From positions 143,138,518 through 143,202,517 of the forward strand of contig CM036617.1 in NCBI GenBank assembly GCA_020746105.1: 64,000 bases of DNA. Reading direction: 5' to 3'. The stretch is from Trogon surrucura. Its lineage: Eukaryota; Chordata; Aves; Trogoniformes; Trogonidae. The notes below the pieces were generated by a model, which was not told where the DNA came from, made no database searches, and was given only the letters and a program-made list of their open reading frames with translations. A program made the translations under genes and the position numbers. Positions 31,601-42,650 of the stretch are shown here, piece by piece. Positions within the stretch are counted from its first letter, which is position 1, and each line of letters opens with the position of its first letter.

Positions 31601-32733
31601 CCTTTTTACAGCCACTTTCATAGTGGTCTCCTACGGATACACCTATGGCTGTTAATGCAATCCAGAACAATGTAAAGTGGTTTTTTGAAAGCTGTTGAGT
31701 GTTGTCTTTTATTCAGAAAGTTATGCATTCTGACCCCTAGATCCTTTTCCTTTGTGTGTTACATTTTTCTTCCTTTGTGCATGTAGTGCTTTACAATTGT
31801 CTTTATTGAATTAAAAATATATTTTGAGTTATGGTAAAACCCTACAGCTCACTCCTGCTTGTGTTTCCGGAGTTCCTTTCGGAGGAGGCGAGGGACATCA
31901 GAAGACAGCGCATACCTGGACTTGTCCCAGACAGAAGGGTATGCACTAGGCCTGGCATTTGGGAAGCAAGTTCTTCTGATCCCCCAAGTTTAGATAACCC
32001 ACAGGTGTGAGTGGAGTTGTATCTCCGTTGAATCTCTTGGACTGTTCAGCTCCGTTGTTTCCAAGCTGCAATCCATGGAACAGTTGTTAGTTGTGGAGAG
32101 CTGGCTGGTTGCTCAATGTTTGCTTTCCGTGTTTCCAGCTGCTCTGACACATTAAAAGAGTATAAAAGTACACTAAATATTTCCTAATGTTCGCTCTCCA
32201 TAAAAACACCTGCTGTTACTGTCATGGAAAGGTAAATGGCAGAAGATTTTCATAACATACTGAGCCATTGTCCAAATTTTCATATAAAGTGTGTTGATGG
32301 ATACTTATGGCTACTTTTGAGTAAAATGAACCTTATAAGCTAATGTGTTCCATAAATCTGAGATACTTCCACTGCAGGCCATCCATTTTAACAAGTGTTG
32401 GAGGTGGTTAAATGACTGACACAAGTATATGTGGCCTCCTTCTAGAATAATTGAAGTTGAAAGTTGTGCCATACACCTTTCACTGGAAAGTTTTTCCTGT
32501 ACTGCAAGAAACATTTCAGTGATACGAAGGCCATTAAGCAAAACTGGATAAATTACCTTCCTTCAGACAGAATAATTAGAGGGTAACTAGAGAAGCACAT
32601 GTGAATCAGGAAACCTGAATTCTTTACTGTTCTGACACTACAGACTTGTTTAGTTAATTCACATCCTTTGTGGCAGAACTTTTAGCATGTTTAAAAAGCG
32701 TCTAGAAGATCTGAGAATAGGGAAACTGTTATC

Positions 32734-32749
32734 TGTGTGTGTGTGTGTG
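32734..32749 (+). repeat. (TG)8 microsatellite
   Basis: This is a short perfect TG dinucleotide run in KLHL42 intron 1. Confidence 0.9.
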
Positions 32750-34445
32750 AACTCATAAACCAAAAATCCTGCACCGTCTCCATCATAGACACCGAGTTAC
32801 AGACTTTCTAACATACTTTGGAATTTAAAGGATTGCTTGGAAAGTGCATTTACATTTGGTGGTTTCGACCCTTTTTTAATTTTTGGTGGTTTTCTTTCTT
32901 TTTACCATAACTTTTAGAATGGGCACATTGCTTTGGAAATCATAATGCTTTGCAAGTAATTATCTTCATTTCATACCTGCTGTTGATTGCCGTGTTATGC
33001 TGGATTCTCTAAGATGGAAAACGTAATTGCTGTAGAGAGGAGATGAACAGAGTGACCTAATTGTAAATGTCAGAAAAAAAAATGAATAAAAAGCAATTAA
33101 TTCCTTCAAAGGAGCATTTTAGTTTCCAAAGCTATATCAGGATGACAAGAACAAAATGATTCCATCTGGAAACAAATTCTTTTTCCAAATATATTTAATA
33201 AAAAGAAATTGCAGGGCAGTCTGCTGCTAGGCAGGGTTCATTTTGTCCAGACAAAACCCTGCAAAACTACTTAGCGGTAAGTTTTGAATCTTGGATTCAT
33301 GCAGAGTGGAACTCACTTTATGGCTTAGCAGGCCAATGCGAGCCTAAAGCATCACTTCAGTTTTATAGACATAACACAGTTCCCCCTTTGGCTTTATGCT
33401 GAGCCAGTGCATTCCAGTGACTTTCACACGTCTAATTAATTGAGATGTTGCACGGTGAAATCTCAGTTTGGCTCAGCAGTACAGAAGGAACAACCTTTCT
33501 AGGCAATGAGACTGTTTCTGAGGAAAGGAGGAGCTCATCTTTTATTAGACCAGCTTCCATGGCTAGGAGAAATAGCTGAACATGCAAACCCTCCATCTTC
33601 GAGTCCTCCAGTTTCTTCCTGTAGACTTGCACCTTTAATAGCCATAGACTGTTTCTCTCTGTGTTGTCTTAAAAGTGTGAGTGGTAAGGCTTCTTGCACT
33701 TCAGCACTTAGAAAGTTGCCCTTTGCCGTGTGTGCGGTATAACAGCATAATGGAACGGAGTAAGAAATAAAAGAACAGGGCATTGCCTGCAGAGTGTAAT
33801 GTATTATGTTCTGCTGTGGGTGGAACCTTAGTTTACAGATATGTCTTATTTCAGTTGGTCGGAGAATATATTTAGTTTAATGCTGAATATTGTACAAGAT
33901 ATCCTCTCTTCCTTCTTTTGCAGAACTTGATTCAACGTGTACCGCTTTAAATATCTGTTTATTAGGGTTATTAAAGATATTTTATATTACGGACTAAGAT
34001 GAGTACACAGTCTTAGACATTCATCAACTCTTGTTTGAAATTTCTGCAATTTTAACTAGAATAATTGACTGTGTTTACATATAGTGTGTTTTTCTCTGCT
34101 AACGGTACTTTACTAAAAGCCTAGTAAAAATGAACACATTAGCTAACTAAACATTTAGAGCTCAAACTGTGACAGATTGAAATCCAAAATAAAATATTCA
34201 TCAGGCTCGGCATCAACATCATTAACATCCAAAACGTCTCTGGTTACTGTCCTAAGTAATTACAGTGTAATTGCAGAATTTTGGCCTCGCACAGAAGAGT
34301 TCAGATACTGTAATATATAAAGTGATGGTGCAAGTTGTGAGTGATGATGAGTATGTTGGAGCCTGGGTGGGAAGAGCTTTCTTTCCTGTATTTTTTTTTT
34401 GTACCTCTATGCAACCTGTTTCAATGCTGCAATTTTTACTTTCAG

Positions 34446-34639
34446 ATCCAATTTTAAGCTTTTGGCTGTAAATGGGAAGCTCTATGCCATCGGTGGTCAA
34501 TCGCTTTCCAACGTGGAGTGCTATAACCCAGAAAACGACTGGTGGAATTTTGTAGCATCCATGCCGAACCCTCTTGCAGAATTCTCAGCTTGCGAATGCA
34601 AAGGCAAGATCTACGTTATCGGAGGATACACTACCCGAG
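34446..34639 (+). CDS. KLHL42: KLHL42 coding exon 2 (kelch repeats)
   Basis: This 194-bp exon completes codon 300 (Arg) and encodes residues 301-364 and the first base of codon 365. The acceptor AG is at 34444-34445, and the donor is CGAG|GTAGAA. It contains two kelch blade signatures with Gly-Gly pairs at about 316-317 (KLYAIGGQ) and 359-360 (KIYVIGGY). The conserved stretch between them is LAEFSACECKGKIYV, recognisable as KLHL42. The kelch repeats build the substrate-binding propeller of the adaptor. The upstream phase is 2 and the downstream phase is 1; both match the flanking exons exactly. Confidence 0.97.
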
Positions 34640-36297
34640 GTAGAAAACTTGCTTTTAAATTTTTTTTTTTCTTTTAATTTGATTGCTTCTAAGGCCCAGA
34701 TCATTTTCTTATCTTTTCAGGAAATCTTCTGAACTGATACATAAAGCTGTGTAATACTCATTAAAACATGCAGAAATAAATCACTGGTAGAAAATAATTG
34801 ACAAACAAAACAACAAAAAAATTAGCTCTGTCATAAAGGAATCAGATATTTATTATTTTCAGGGCCTACATGGACCTAGACCTCTCTAGTTCTCAAGGAA
34901 CAGACTAATGTTTACTTCAGCACCCAACTTAGCCCTCCTTTTTTAGATTTTGATCACACAGTAGAAAGAGAGGTCTCAACAGGTGTACTTTGGCTACTTT
35001 TAAAATATGTATTTTAGGCTGTCAGAAGGAAAAATATGAAAAAGACATCTTCCTGCATTAGTTTTTCTCATGTATTAATAATGTTTCACTTGCAAATTCA
35101 AGCTATAGGTAAGATTTTCAGTACTGATATAAATTAATTGAATAATTAAACAAAACCTTGAGCAAGAACTAACATTTTTAACTTCCTGTTTTCTGAGGAT
35201 ACTGTGCTGAGGGAAGGATTTGAATCTGCATTCTCTCTTGACAATTACTTTATCCAGTGGAAAAGCAAATCACTTAAAAAGAGCTCCCACTTGTTCACTT
35301 GTTAAGCACATAGTGACATCCTTTTAGAGGAATATCATTTTCTCCAGAGTTTTAGAAGTAATTTTTTTTCATGTCAAATATTATTTACCAGGATTGCATA
35401 AATTTAAATGCCTGTCTCTAGGCTTTTGCCCACTTCATTTGACCACAGTAGTTTTAAATTTCTTTTTCCAAATGGAGATCAGCTTTTACAGAGAATACTG
35501 CAAGCAAAGCTAAACTGACACTAGAACAAACTGTCCCTTCTAGTGTCTGAGCAGATTCTAGCTCTGCATCATTACAAAGTTTATAAAATATGCATTTTCA
35601 CCTCTCATGGTTCTTGTAATAATAACAACCTTCAAAAACATTTTGTCTGGTCCATTCTGACCCAAAACCTCGTGGCTTCACTGAGGAAAATGTGAGATAT
35701 TGGCATGCCCCTGTCCATATGGAGGGCCACAGAGTGGTGTGCTCTGCAGTCTCAGTCCTCTGGTCATCCCCACTAAAGGGCCTGTTGGGGTGCATCGGGC
35801 TCCCTGATGTCCAGCACTAGGACTGAAAGAAGTCTGGCACACCACTGCTGCTGTTCAGAAAAATTCATTAACAAAGCGTGTGTAGTCAGAATTGCTGCCC
35901 CTTGTCGAGTTCCTTATTTGGTAGTTGCTACCTATGGTTTCAACTGAAGGAGGGTAGTCAGTGAGTTGCCTCTTGCTTCTTCCACAGAGGAATCCTCAGG
36001 GGATTGCTACTGGCCTTCAGGCCTCTGTCTTTCCCTAGATCTTTTTCTTAAAAGCCATTTTTAATGGAAACAGGATAGTAGAACAGCGTAAAGTTGTGAG
36101 CAGTGGATAACTGGCTTTTAGGTTTATGTTTAAATGCAAGACTGTTTAGGACAACAAATGCCTGTGCTTGTTATAAATGAAGATCCTTTCTTACACGAGA
36201 ATCAGTTTTTCTGTGGCACCTTGGCTTAGGACAGCTATCAAACTTTGAAACCAGAATTGCCACAATTACACTGGTGTTTCACCTTCCATATTATGCA

Positions 36298-36785
36298 GAA
36301 TCATAGAATGGCTTGAGTTGGAAGGGATCTTAAAGATCATCTAGTTCCACCCCCCTGCCGTGGGCAGGGACACCTCCCACCAGACCAGGTTGCTCAAAGC
36401 TCCATCCAGCCTGGCCTTGGACACTTCCAGGGACAAGGCATCCACAGCTTCCCCGGGCAACCCATTCCGGTGCCTCACCACCCACCTAGTAAAGAACTTC
36501 TTCCTAAGATCTAATCTAAATCTAACCTGCTCTAGTTTAAAACCATACCCCCTTGTCCTATGACCACATGCCCTTATAAAAAGTCCCTCCCCATCTTTCC
36601 TGTAGGCCTCCTTCAGGTACTGGGAGGCCACTATAAGGTCTCCCTGGAGCCTTTTCCTCTCTAGGCTAAACAGCCCCAACTTGCTCAGTCTGTCCTCATA
36701 TGAGGGGTGCTCCAGCACTTTGATCATCTTTGTGGCCCTCCTCTGGACCCTCTCCAACAGATGTTGGAGACTGTTAAGGCTCAAC
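36298..36785 (-). mobile_element. CR1 LINE 3' fragment, minus orientation
   Basis: The plus strand starts with CAGAATCATAGAATGG, the reverse complement of the CR1 3' terminal repeat. The CR1 3' UTR follows (AAGGGATCTTAAAGATCATC; GGGCAGGGACACCTCCCACC). Translated on the minus strand, it gives the end of the CR1 ORF2 reverse-transcriptase protein (LLERVQRRATKMIK; LGLFSLERKRLQGDL). The frame stays open into the former 3' region. The element is 5'-truncated as usual for CR1, and no longer able to move by itself. Confidence 0.93.
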
Positions 36786-36899
36786 TGTCTGAGAGATGCT
36801 GAGGTTCATTTGCTGTTTCATTACATTCACTACATAAAAGGCATGCAACAATTAATACACAATTTTAAAATTTTGTTATATTTTATTTTCAGTGTTTCT

Positions 36900-37637
36900 G
36901 TATATATGCGCAACTACAGGTTAGGAGGCAATCTGCTAGAGAGCAGCTCTGTGGAGAAGGACCTTGGAATCCTGGTGGACAACAAGTTATCCATGGGACA
37001 GCAATGTGCCCTCATGGCCAAGAAGGCCAATGATATCCTGGGGTGCATTACGAAGAGCGTGTCCAGCAGATTGAGGGAGGTTCTCCTCCTGCTCTGTTCT
37101 GCCCTAGTGAGACCTCACCTAGAGTATTGCATCCTGTTCTGGGCCCCCCAGTTCAAGAGGGACAGGAATTTACTTGAGAGAGTCCAACAGAGGGCTACGA
37201 GGATGATTAAGAGACTGAAACACCTGCCGTATGAGGAAAGGCTGAGAAACCTGGGGCTTTTTAGTCTGGAGAGGAGAAGACTGAAAAAAGATCTAATTAA
37301 TGTGTATAAATGTGTGAAGGCTGGGTGTCAAGAAGGAAAGGACAACCTCTTTTCACTTGTGCCCTGTGATAAGACAAGGGGCAGTGGATTCAAGGTAGAG
37401 CACAGGAAGTTCCACCTCAACATGAGAAAAAACTTCTTTACTGTGAAGGTGATGGAGAACTGGAACAGGCTGCCCAGGGAGGTTGTAGAGTCTCCTTCTC
37501 TGGAGACTTTCAAGACCCCTCTGGATGTGTTTCAGTGTGACCTGCCCTAGACTCTGTGGTCCTGCTCTGGCAGGGGCGTTGGACTCAATGATCTCCAGAG
37601 GTCCCTTCCAACCCCTAACATTCTTTGATTCTGTGAT
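36900..37637 (+). mobile_element. CR1 LINE 3' fragment, plus orientation
   Basis: This fragment carries about 215 uninterrupted codons from the C-terminal end of the CR1 ORF2 reverse-transcriptase polyprotein: EKDLGILVDNKLS, LVRPHLEYCILFWAPQ, LLERVQQRATRMIK and NRLPREVVESPSLE. The short 3' UTR has AATGATCTCCAGAGGTCCC and ends at ATTCTTTGATTCTGTGAT, the CR1-type terminal repeat. The frame without stops suggests a fairly recent insertion. The endonuclease and most of the reverse transcriptase are missing, so it is a dead 5'-truncated copy. The open frame extends leftwards by chance to 36681, through the spacer into the antisense of the neighbouring CR1. Confidence 0.95.
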
Positions 37638-39344
37638 ATATCTCAGTTTTGGTAGGTTTTGTGGGCTATTTTTTTGATCTTTGTAGAGCTTTCTCCTGAC
37701 TCTGCACTTTCAAAAAGATGGTAGGATCTGGAATTTCCCACTGCAAATTATAATGACACTTCTTGAATAAAGACCCTTCTTCCAGTTCTCAGCTCTCACT
37801 TGTGAACCTAGATCCTGATAGACACTCTGTCAGACACGGTAAGGTGGTTGTTCTGTTTTGGTTTTTTTTTGTTTCACTGAATATAAAAGATCCACACTCT
37901 GGATTGAGCAAATGAGGGCCGTATCACAATAGATTTCCATTTCATACGCCCTCTTTCAAACCACAGCACTTTTTACCTGGGAAGATTACTGCTATAGATA
38001 GACATAGAAACTTAATTGGGATTTCCCCCTCTGCTAATGAGTCAGGGAATGATACATTGTTTGTCGACAAAGCTCATCTATGTGTAGTGCTTTGATCAGC
38101 AATTTCATAGAGCATTGCCGTGATAGTTTCACTCCTTTTTTTCCTTTATTTGAAGTGAACTAGAGTTCAAGACGGCAATGTAAAGTAATAAACAGTGACT
38201 GAAAATCAGCAGAGTGCAAGCAAATGCTAAAGCAGCACCACCCTAATCGTGCTGCTAATGCACTTCATTCATGACAATCCAGTTATATTTATGGCTATTT
38301 ATACCTGCTGCCTTACATAACTTGTCAGTGTGTCACTGGCTGCTGTTCCACTTGGGAGCTCATCTGGAGATCATCATACAGGTTCGACTTGTAATATGGA
38401 ATAGATTTTATTAAAAGACCAGGCTGGAGTCCACAAACCCGTTACCACTTGCCACTTGAGTTTGGACTTAAGCTCAGGTCTCTAGAGACTGAAATTGAAT
38501 TTACTAGCTAACGAGTCCTGTGCATTCTGTGTTAATTTAGTGAAGCCTTGGACAGAGTCAGGGTCTCCAGTGCACTGTAAATCAGGGTAGTGTTGTAACG
38601 ATTTCATAAAATATCAGTATTGCAAACACGTGCATCCACTGAGTTGTAAATGAAGTAGAGATACAGTTTCAGCTTTTTTCTGCGCCTCTGTCTGATGCTG
38701 GAAGACGGAGTTCCCGGTTCTTAAATAATTTTGACAATGTGTGTTTCTCTCTTTATAAAGTACTGAGTATCTGCCTTTAGATCATCCGTGCCACTTGCTG
38801 AAATGTAGCTAGCTTTACGAATTTTATTCTGTAAAGCTTTGATTTATGGAATGAAATGCAAAGCAGTTAAGCTTGGATGATAAATCATCACTTGACAGCC
38901 ATTAATGAAGCATAATAATGATAATTCATGATAATTTGATTCATCTGTGATCACTGTTGGAGAGCAGAATACTGCTCCATTTCCTTTGTAATAAAAAATC
39001 CTTACATATCAATTGGAGACAAAATTAAAAGCATAAGTTAAAAGGTAGGGATTAATCTGCTAAAATCTGCCTCCCGAGAGCACTTACATCATGTAATGTG
39101 CCAGAAGTAGCTTATTTTTTCTCTCTGCGAAGGAACAGAGTGTTCAGATTTTGTTGTCAAGGGCAAAGAGTTGCAGTTCTCAATAATCATTATTTCTTTC
39201 TTGGTCTGCTGTGCTTTTGCGTGGTAATACATTAGCAATCTGTAATAATGGCTGATATAGTTTGTAAGGAGGAAGAAACCTCCTCCATGAGTACCTTCTA
39301 ATACAATTATTTATTTATTTGTAAATATCTCTTCTCTGTTTCAG

Positions 39345-39796
39345 ATAGGAATATGAACATTTTGCAGTACTGTCCCACTTCTGATTCCTGGACCAACTTT
39401 GAACTTTGTGATGTCCATGTTCGCAAACAGCAGATGCTCTCTGTTGAAGAAACCATATATCTGGTAGGGGGTTGTATTCATGAACTTGGACCAAACCAAA
39501 AATCCAGCCAAAGTGAGGATGTGTTAACTGTGCAATCTTACAACATTGCTACCAAAGAATGGCTCTACCTCAAAGAGAACACTTCAAAATCGGGTCTTAA
39601 CTTGACTTGCACTCTCCACAATGATGGAGTCTATATCCTGAGTAGGGATATTACTCTATCTACAAGCCTGGAGCACCGTGTTTTTCTTAAGTATAATATA
39701 TTTACGGACAGTTGGGAGTCACTAAGACGCTTTCCAGCCCTTGGACAAAACATGCTGATCTGTTCCATGTATTTGCCTGATGTGCGGGAAGTGTAA
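39345..39796 (+). CDS. KLHL42: KLHL42 coding exon 3 (C-terminal kelch repeats, stop)
   Basis: This final coding exon completes Asp365 and encodes residues 366-514, ending with TAA at 39794-39796. The acceptor AG is at 39343-39344 after a pyrimidine tract. The reading NMNILQYCP continues directly from YTTRD in exon 2. A further kelch signature has its Gly-Gly pair at about 406-407 (TIYLVGGC). It is followed by HELGPNQKSSQSEDVLTVQS, LYLKENTSKSGLNLTC and LSTSLEHRVFLKYNIF, which are strongly conserved KLHL42 stretches. The last blade is closed by DSWESLRRFPALGQN. No frameshift or internal stop is visible across the three exons. Confidence 0.97.
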
Positions 39797-42200
39797 CAGC
39801 ATCAGGATTTTCTTTTTAGCTCATTAATCGTAGAAGAAATATTGCTTCCTCTGAATACTCCTGTTTTCAGAACGTAACGTGTTTGCACAATGTAGGCATA
39901 AAATACTGATTCTATTCTTTCAAAAAGTTGCAAAATCCGATAATAAGAGAAATGCTTCCAGAAACAGCTTTAAGATTTCAGTTTTGAAATTTTATTATTT
40001 TGGATTAAAATTTCACCAAGCACTGTTTGCAATTTAAGCATAAAGTTATCATATTGTTAACTGATAAAGGAATTCAGAGGCAAAACTGATCCAGTCTAGT
40101 TTTGTTCTCCATCATAATAGACAGTGTAGAAGATGAGCAAGAAGTATTCATGGCAAAAGTGGAAATAATCCAATAAAATAATAAGTATAATGAAAAACAC
40201 AAAGGGAACAATTTCTTTTGAAATACAGTTTTTACTCAGAATACATTCTGTCAAATACAAAATACAGTTTATACTGTCACATTTTTATCTCTTCTGCTGT
40301 AACAAGTGAGATTCTCAAAGGTGACATCAAGAGATAAGAACTTCTCGTGAAATAATCATAATGAAATGCTTTGCCAGGAACTGGGAGGAATTGCCTAGGA
40401 GCTTGTGATTGCTAGTTGGAGATGAGATGCTCCTTTTTTGGAAGTTGGTAGCATTTATTGCTATCATTAAGACAGAAGTAGAAAGGCTCTACATTCAAAT
40501 GCAGAAGTTTAGCCATCTTTGGGAAGGTTTCAAGTTTTAGTTACCTTGTTGTATCCCGTAGGACTGAGTGTTAAAAATCTAATTATAGTCGTCAACAAGC
40601 TGCATATTGGAAAAATGTGCTTGAGCACAGGCAAAGGTGATTCTGTACCAGCACATCCTGCTTGGTAACATCCATCGCTTGGTGTGGAAGGGTTGATTTG
40701 TGTAAATGACTTCCAACACTACCCAAAGCAGGTGCACATGAATGATGGCCCTTTTTTTGTGTTACCAGGAGCTTGACAGAGATTATCTCGAGTTTGCCAG
40801 CCAAATTTGTTAGTCTCTACGAAAAGCACTGTGAGATGGTCACCATGAATACTCCTTTGTGGGGTTTCAGGAGTAAATACTCTGGGAGCTTCTCCTAGTT
40901 CCTGCCTGTTGCCTGAGAGAATTCTAGTCATGATTGGCCCCTCTTCTTTTTGTAGCTGATACGGTTGTAAGTGTCTTCTGAGAGCACCTGCCTAGGTATG
41001 GAATGTATGTCCTCATGGCAAGAAAAGGAGAATGTTGTGGTCACCATGAGAAGGTTTTGCTGTGGCTGTCTGTAGGGAAGAGATAGCAAGATCAGACATG
41101 TGCTGAACACATTTCAGGGATGCTGGTTCTGCACCACCTGTTTCTTCACAAGATATTTAATTCACCTGAACAAGTTCCTAATATGCAGAGGAGTCAGGTT
41201 TTTTAAATTCATTGGAATTCAGGAATTTGAATCTTCTTTTGACGGTTGTGCAGAGGAGGAGCAATAATTCCCTCAAGATCCTCTTAACTCCCTGCTTTTC
41301 CCATGATTTTGAATAAAATCAGTGCTGACTAAAAATGCTATCAGACTTGAAGTGCCTCACCAACTCCCACTCACACATTCAGTGTGTAGGTGCGTAATTT
41401 TGGTGTTCCTGATCATACGTAGCAACCCAAACAGTAAATCCCAGGAAGCTCATCCAATGAGGGCATTTGGGTTTGGACACTTTGGGGATACAAGTGAGTA
41501 TGAAGCAAGGTATTTTGAATGTCCGTGATTTACCTTTTGCGTAACATTTTTGCAGCCTGGCAGAGTATGTTATGCTTCAGCTCAAATTAGTGTATACTCT
41601 TCAACTGTATTCATTTAGTTAAGTCCATTTCTATATGTTAGTGTTTGTTCCTTTGAAAACACAATGTGTTGAGCACCAGCTGTGTTTTGACAGCAGTATC
41701 AAGCCAAACGATGGCTCTTCTGCAACTGGTACTGGTGGAGGGAGTCACATCTGAGTTGCGGCATTCTCTTGCCTAACAAATAAACTGTGAAAAGCTGTCA
41801 CCCACAGATGTGCGGTGTCGCAAATCTAATGAAGTCCTTTCACACCCATTCAGTTCTTAGTGCAGTCGTAATTTCAAAAGCTATGACATCATCTGTGATT
41901 ATTCGTTTTCACAAGAGGCCTTTTCACGCTGGGTTTATCTACATGTTGGTTTCAGCTTCCAGTGACCAAGTGGGCACCTTGAAAATCTGGAGAACTTGCT
42001 CAAATGTGGAAGACGAAGATGGCTCAGACTGTAAATACAGTCAGACATTTTTGTCAGTCTGTGGTGCAAATTCCTCATATACTGACATCTTAAGAGTACT
42101 ACGAACACAAATCAAAACTGATGTTAAATTTACTGGTAACAGCAGACTGGTATTACTACAGACTGAAGTAAATATAATTTTTTGAAACAAAATTCATTAC
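39797..42200 (+). other. KLHL42: Probable KLHL42 3' UTR and downstream flank
   Basis: This is AT-rich non-coding sequence after the stop. Candidate poly(A) signals AATAAA occur at 40172-40177, 41312-41317 and 41779-41784. Human KLHL42 has a long 3' UTR, so any of these, or a later one, could be used. The 132-codon open frame at 41787-42185 has no recognised features and is probably chance. Confidence 0.45.
40172..40177 (+). terminator. KLHL42: Candidate KLHL42 poly(A) signal AATAAA
   Basis: This is the first canonical AATAAA after the KLHL42 stop, about 375 bases downstream. It sits in an AT-rich context without an obvious GT-rich downstream element, so its use is uncertain. Confidence 0.4.
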
Positions 42201-42544
42201 AGAAAGGTATGTAATAAGGGTTGCCCCCATACCTGAGGAGAAAAAACAACAAACACTGTAATGACTGTCTCATGTCCTTTTCGTTTTCTTTCTCTCACTT
42301 CAGTATTTCACATAAGGCACTGTTGGACAGCTTCTGCCTTTTGAGGCAAGGAAAACTTGTTGAGGATCACTTACACAGAATAATTAAAAAGCTGCTTTTT
42401 AGCCAATGGTTCTGCTGCTCAGTGATTCTGTGTGCTCTCTTTTCTTCATTGGTGGGAGGATAAAGGTTCTTAAGGAGAAAGAAGCTTCTTTAAGTTGCCA
42501 GTGTTACAAGTGTAGACCAAGGGGCCTTGCAGTCTGACCAACTG

Positions 42545-42650
42545 GAAATTCCTGTGTTATCCTGATGTTGCTTCTAACTTACTGTGTGGGCTTGGAGAGA
42601 TCACTCCACCTTCTTGCATCTTCATACCCAAATGTAACATGTGAGTAGGA
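42545..42650 (+). repeat. Old MIR-like SINE relic
   Basis: The stretch follows the MIR core in the sense orientation: CTAACTTACTGTGTGGGCTTG, then AGATCACTCCACCTTCTTGC and CTTCATACCCAAATGTAACA. This corresponds to the 'TAGCTGTGTGACCTTGGGCAAG...CTCATCTGTAAAAT' order. It is diverged, with unclear ends. Confidence 0.55.

Larger units (their letters stand above)
27680..34445 (+). other. KLHL42: KLHL42 intron 1
   Basis: This is a 6.8-kb phase-2 intron with donor GTAACC and acceptor TTACTTTCAG. The first few hundred bases are still GC-rich and contain long chance open frames (27738-28204). Further in are an old CR1-like fragment (about 31345-31600), a MIR-like relic (about 30365-30465) and a (TG)8 run. 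I see no additional exon. Confidence 0.85.
34640..39344 (+). other. KLHL42: KLHL42 intron 2
   Basis: This is a 4.7-kb phase-1 intron with donor GTAGAA and acceptor CTCTGTTTCAG. Its middle holds two CR1 fragments in opposite orientation, about 110 bases apart (36298-36785 and 36900-37637). The last 1.4 kb (about 38000-39300) is AT-rich without repeats and contains candidate conserved non-coding stretches. Confidence 0.88.

Noticed and set aside
36341..37550. Reverse-transcriptase-like frames taken as host genes
   Set aside because: They are CR1 LINE ORF2 remnants with typical 3' ends, 5'-truncated.
41787..42185. 132-codon plus-strand frame after KLHL42
   Set aside because: It has no known domain and probably lies in 3' UTR or flank; its length is possible by chance in a 64-kb window.
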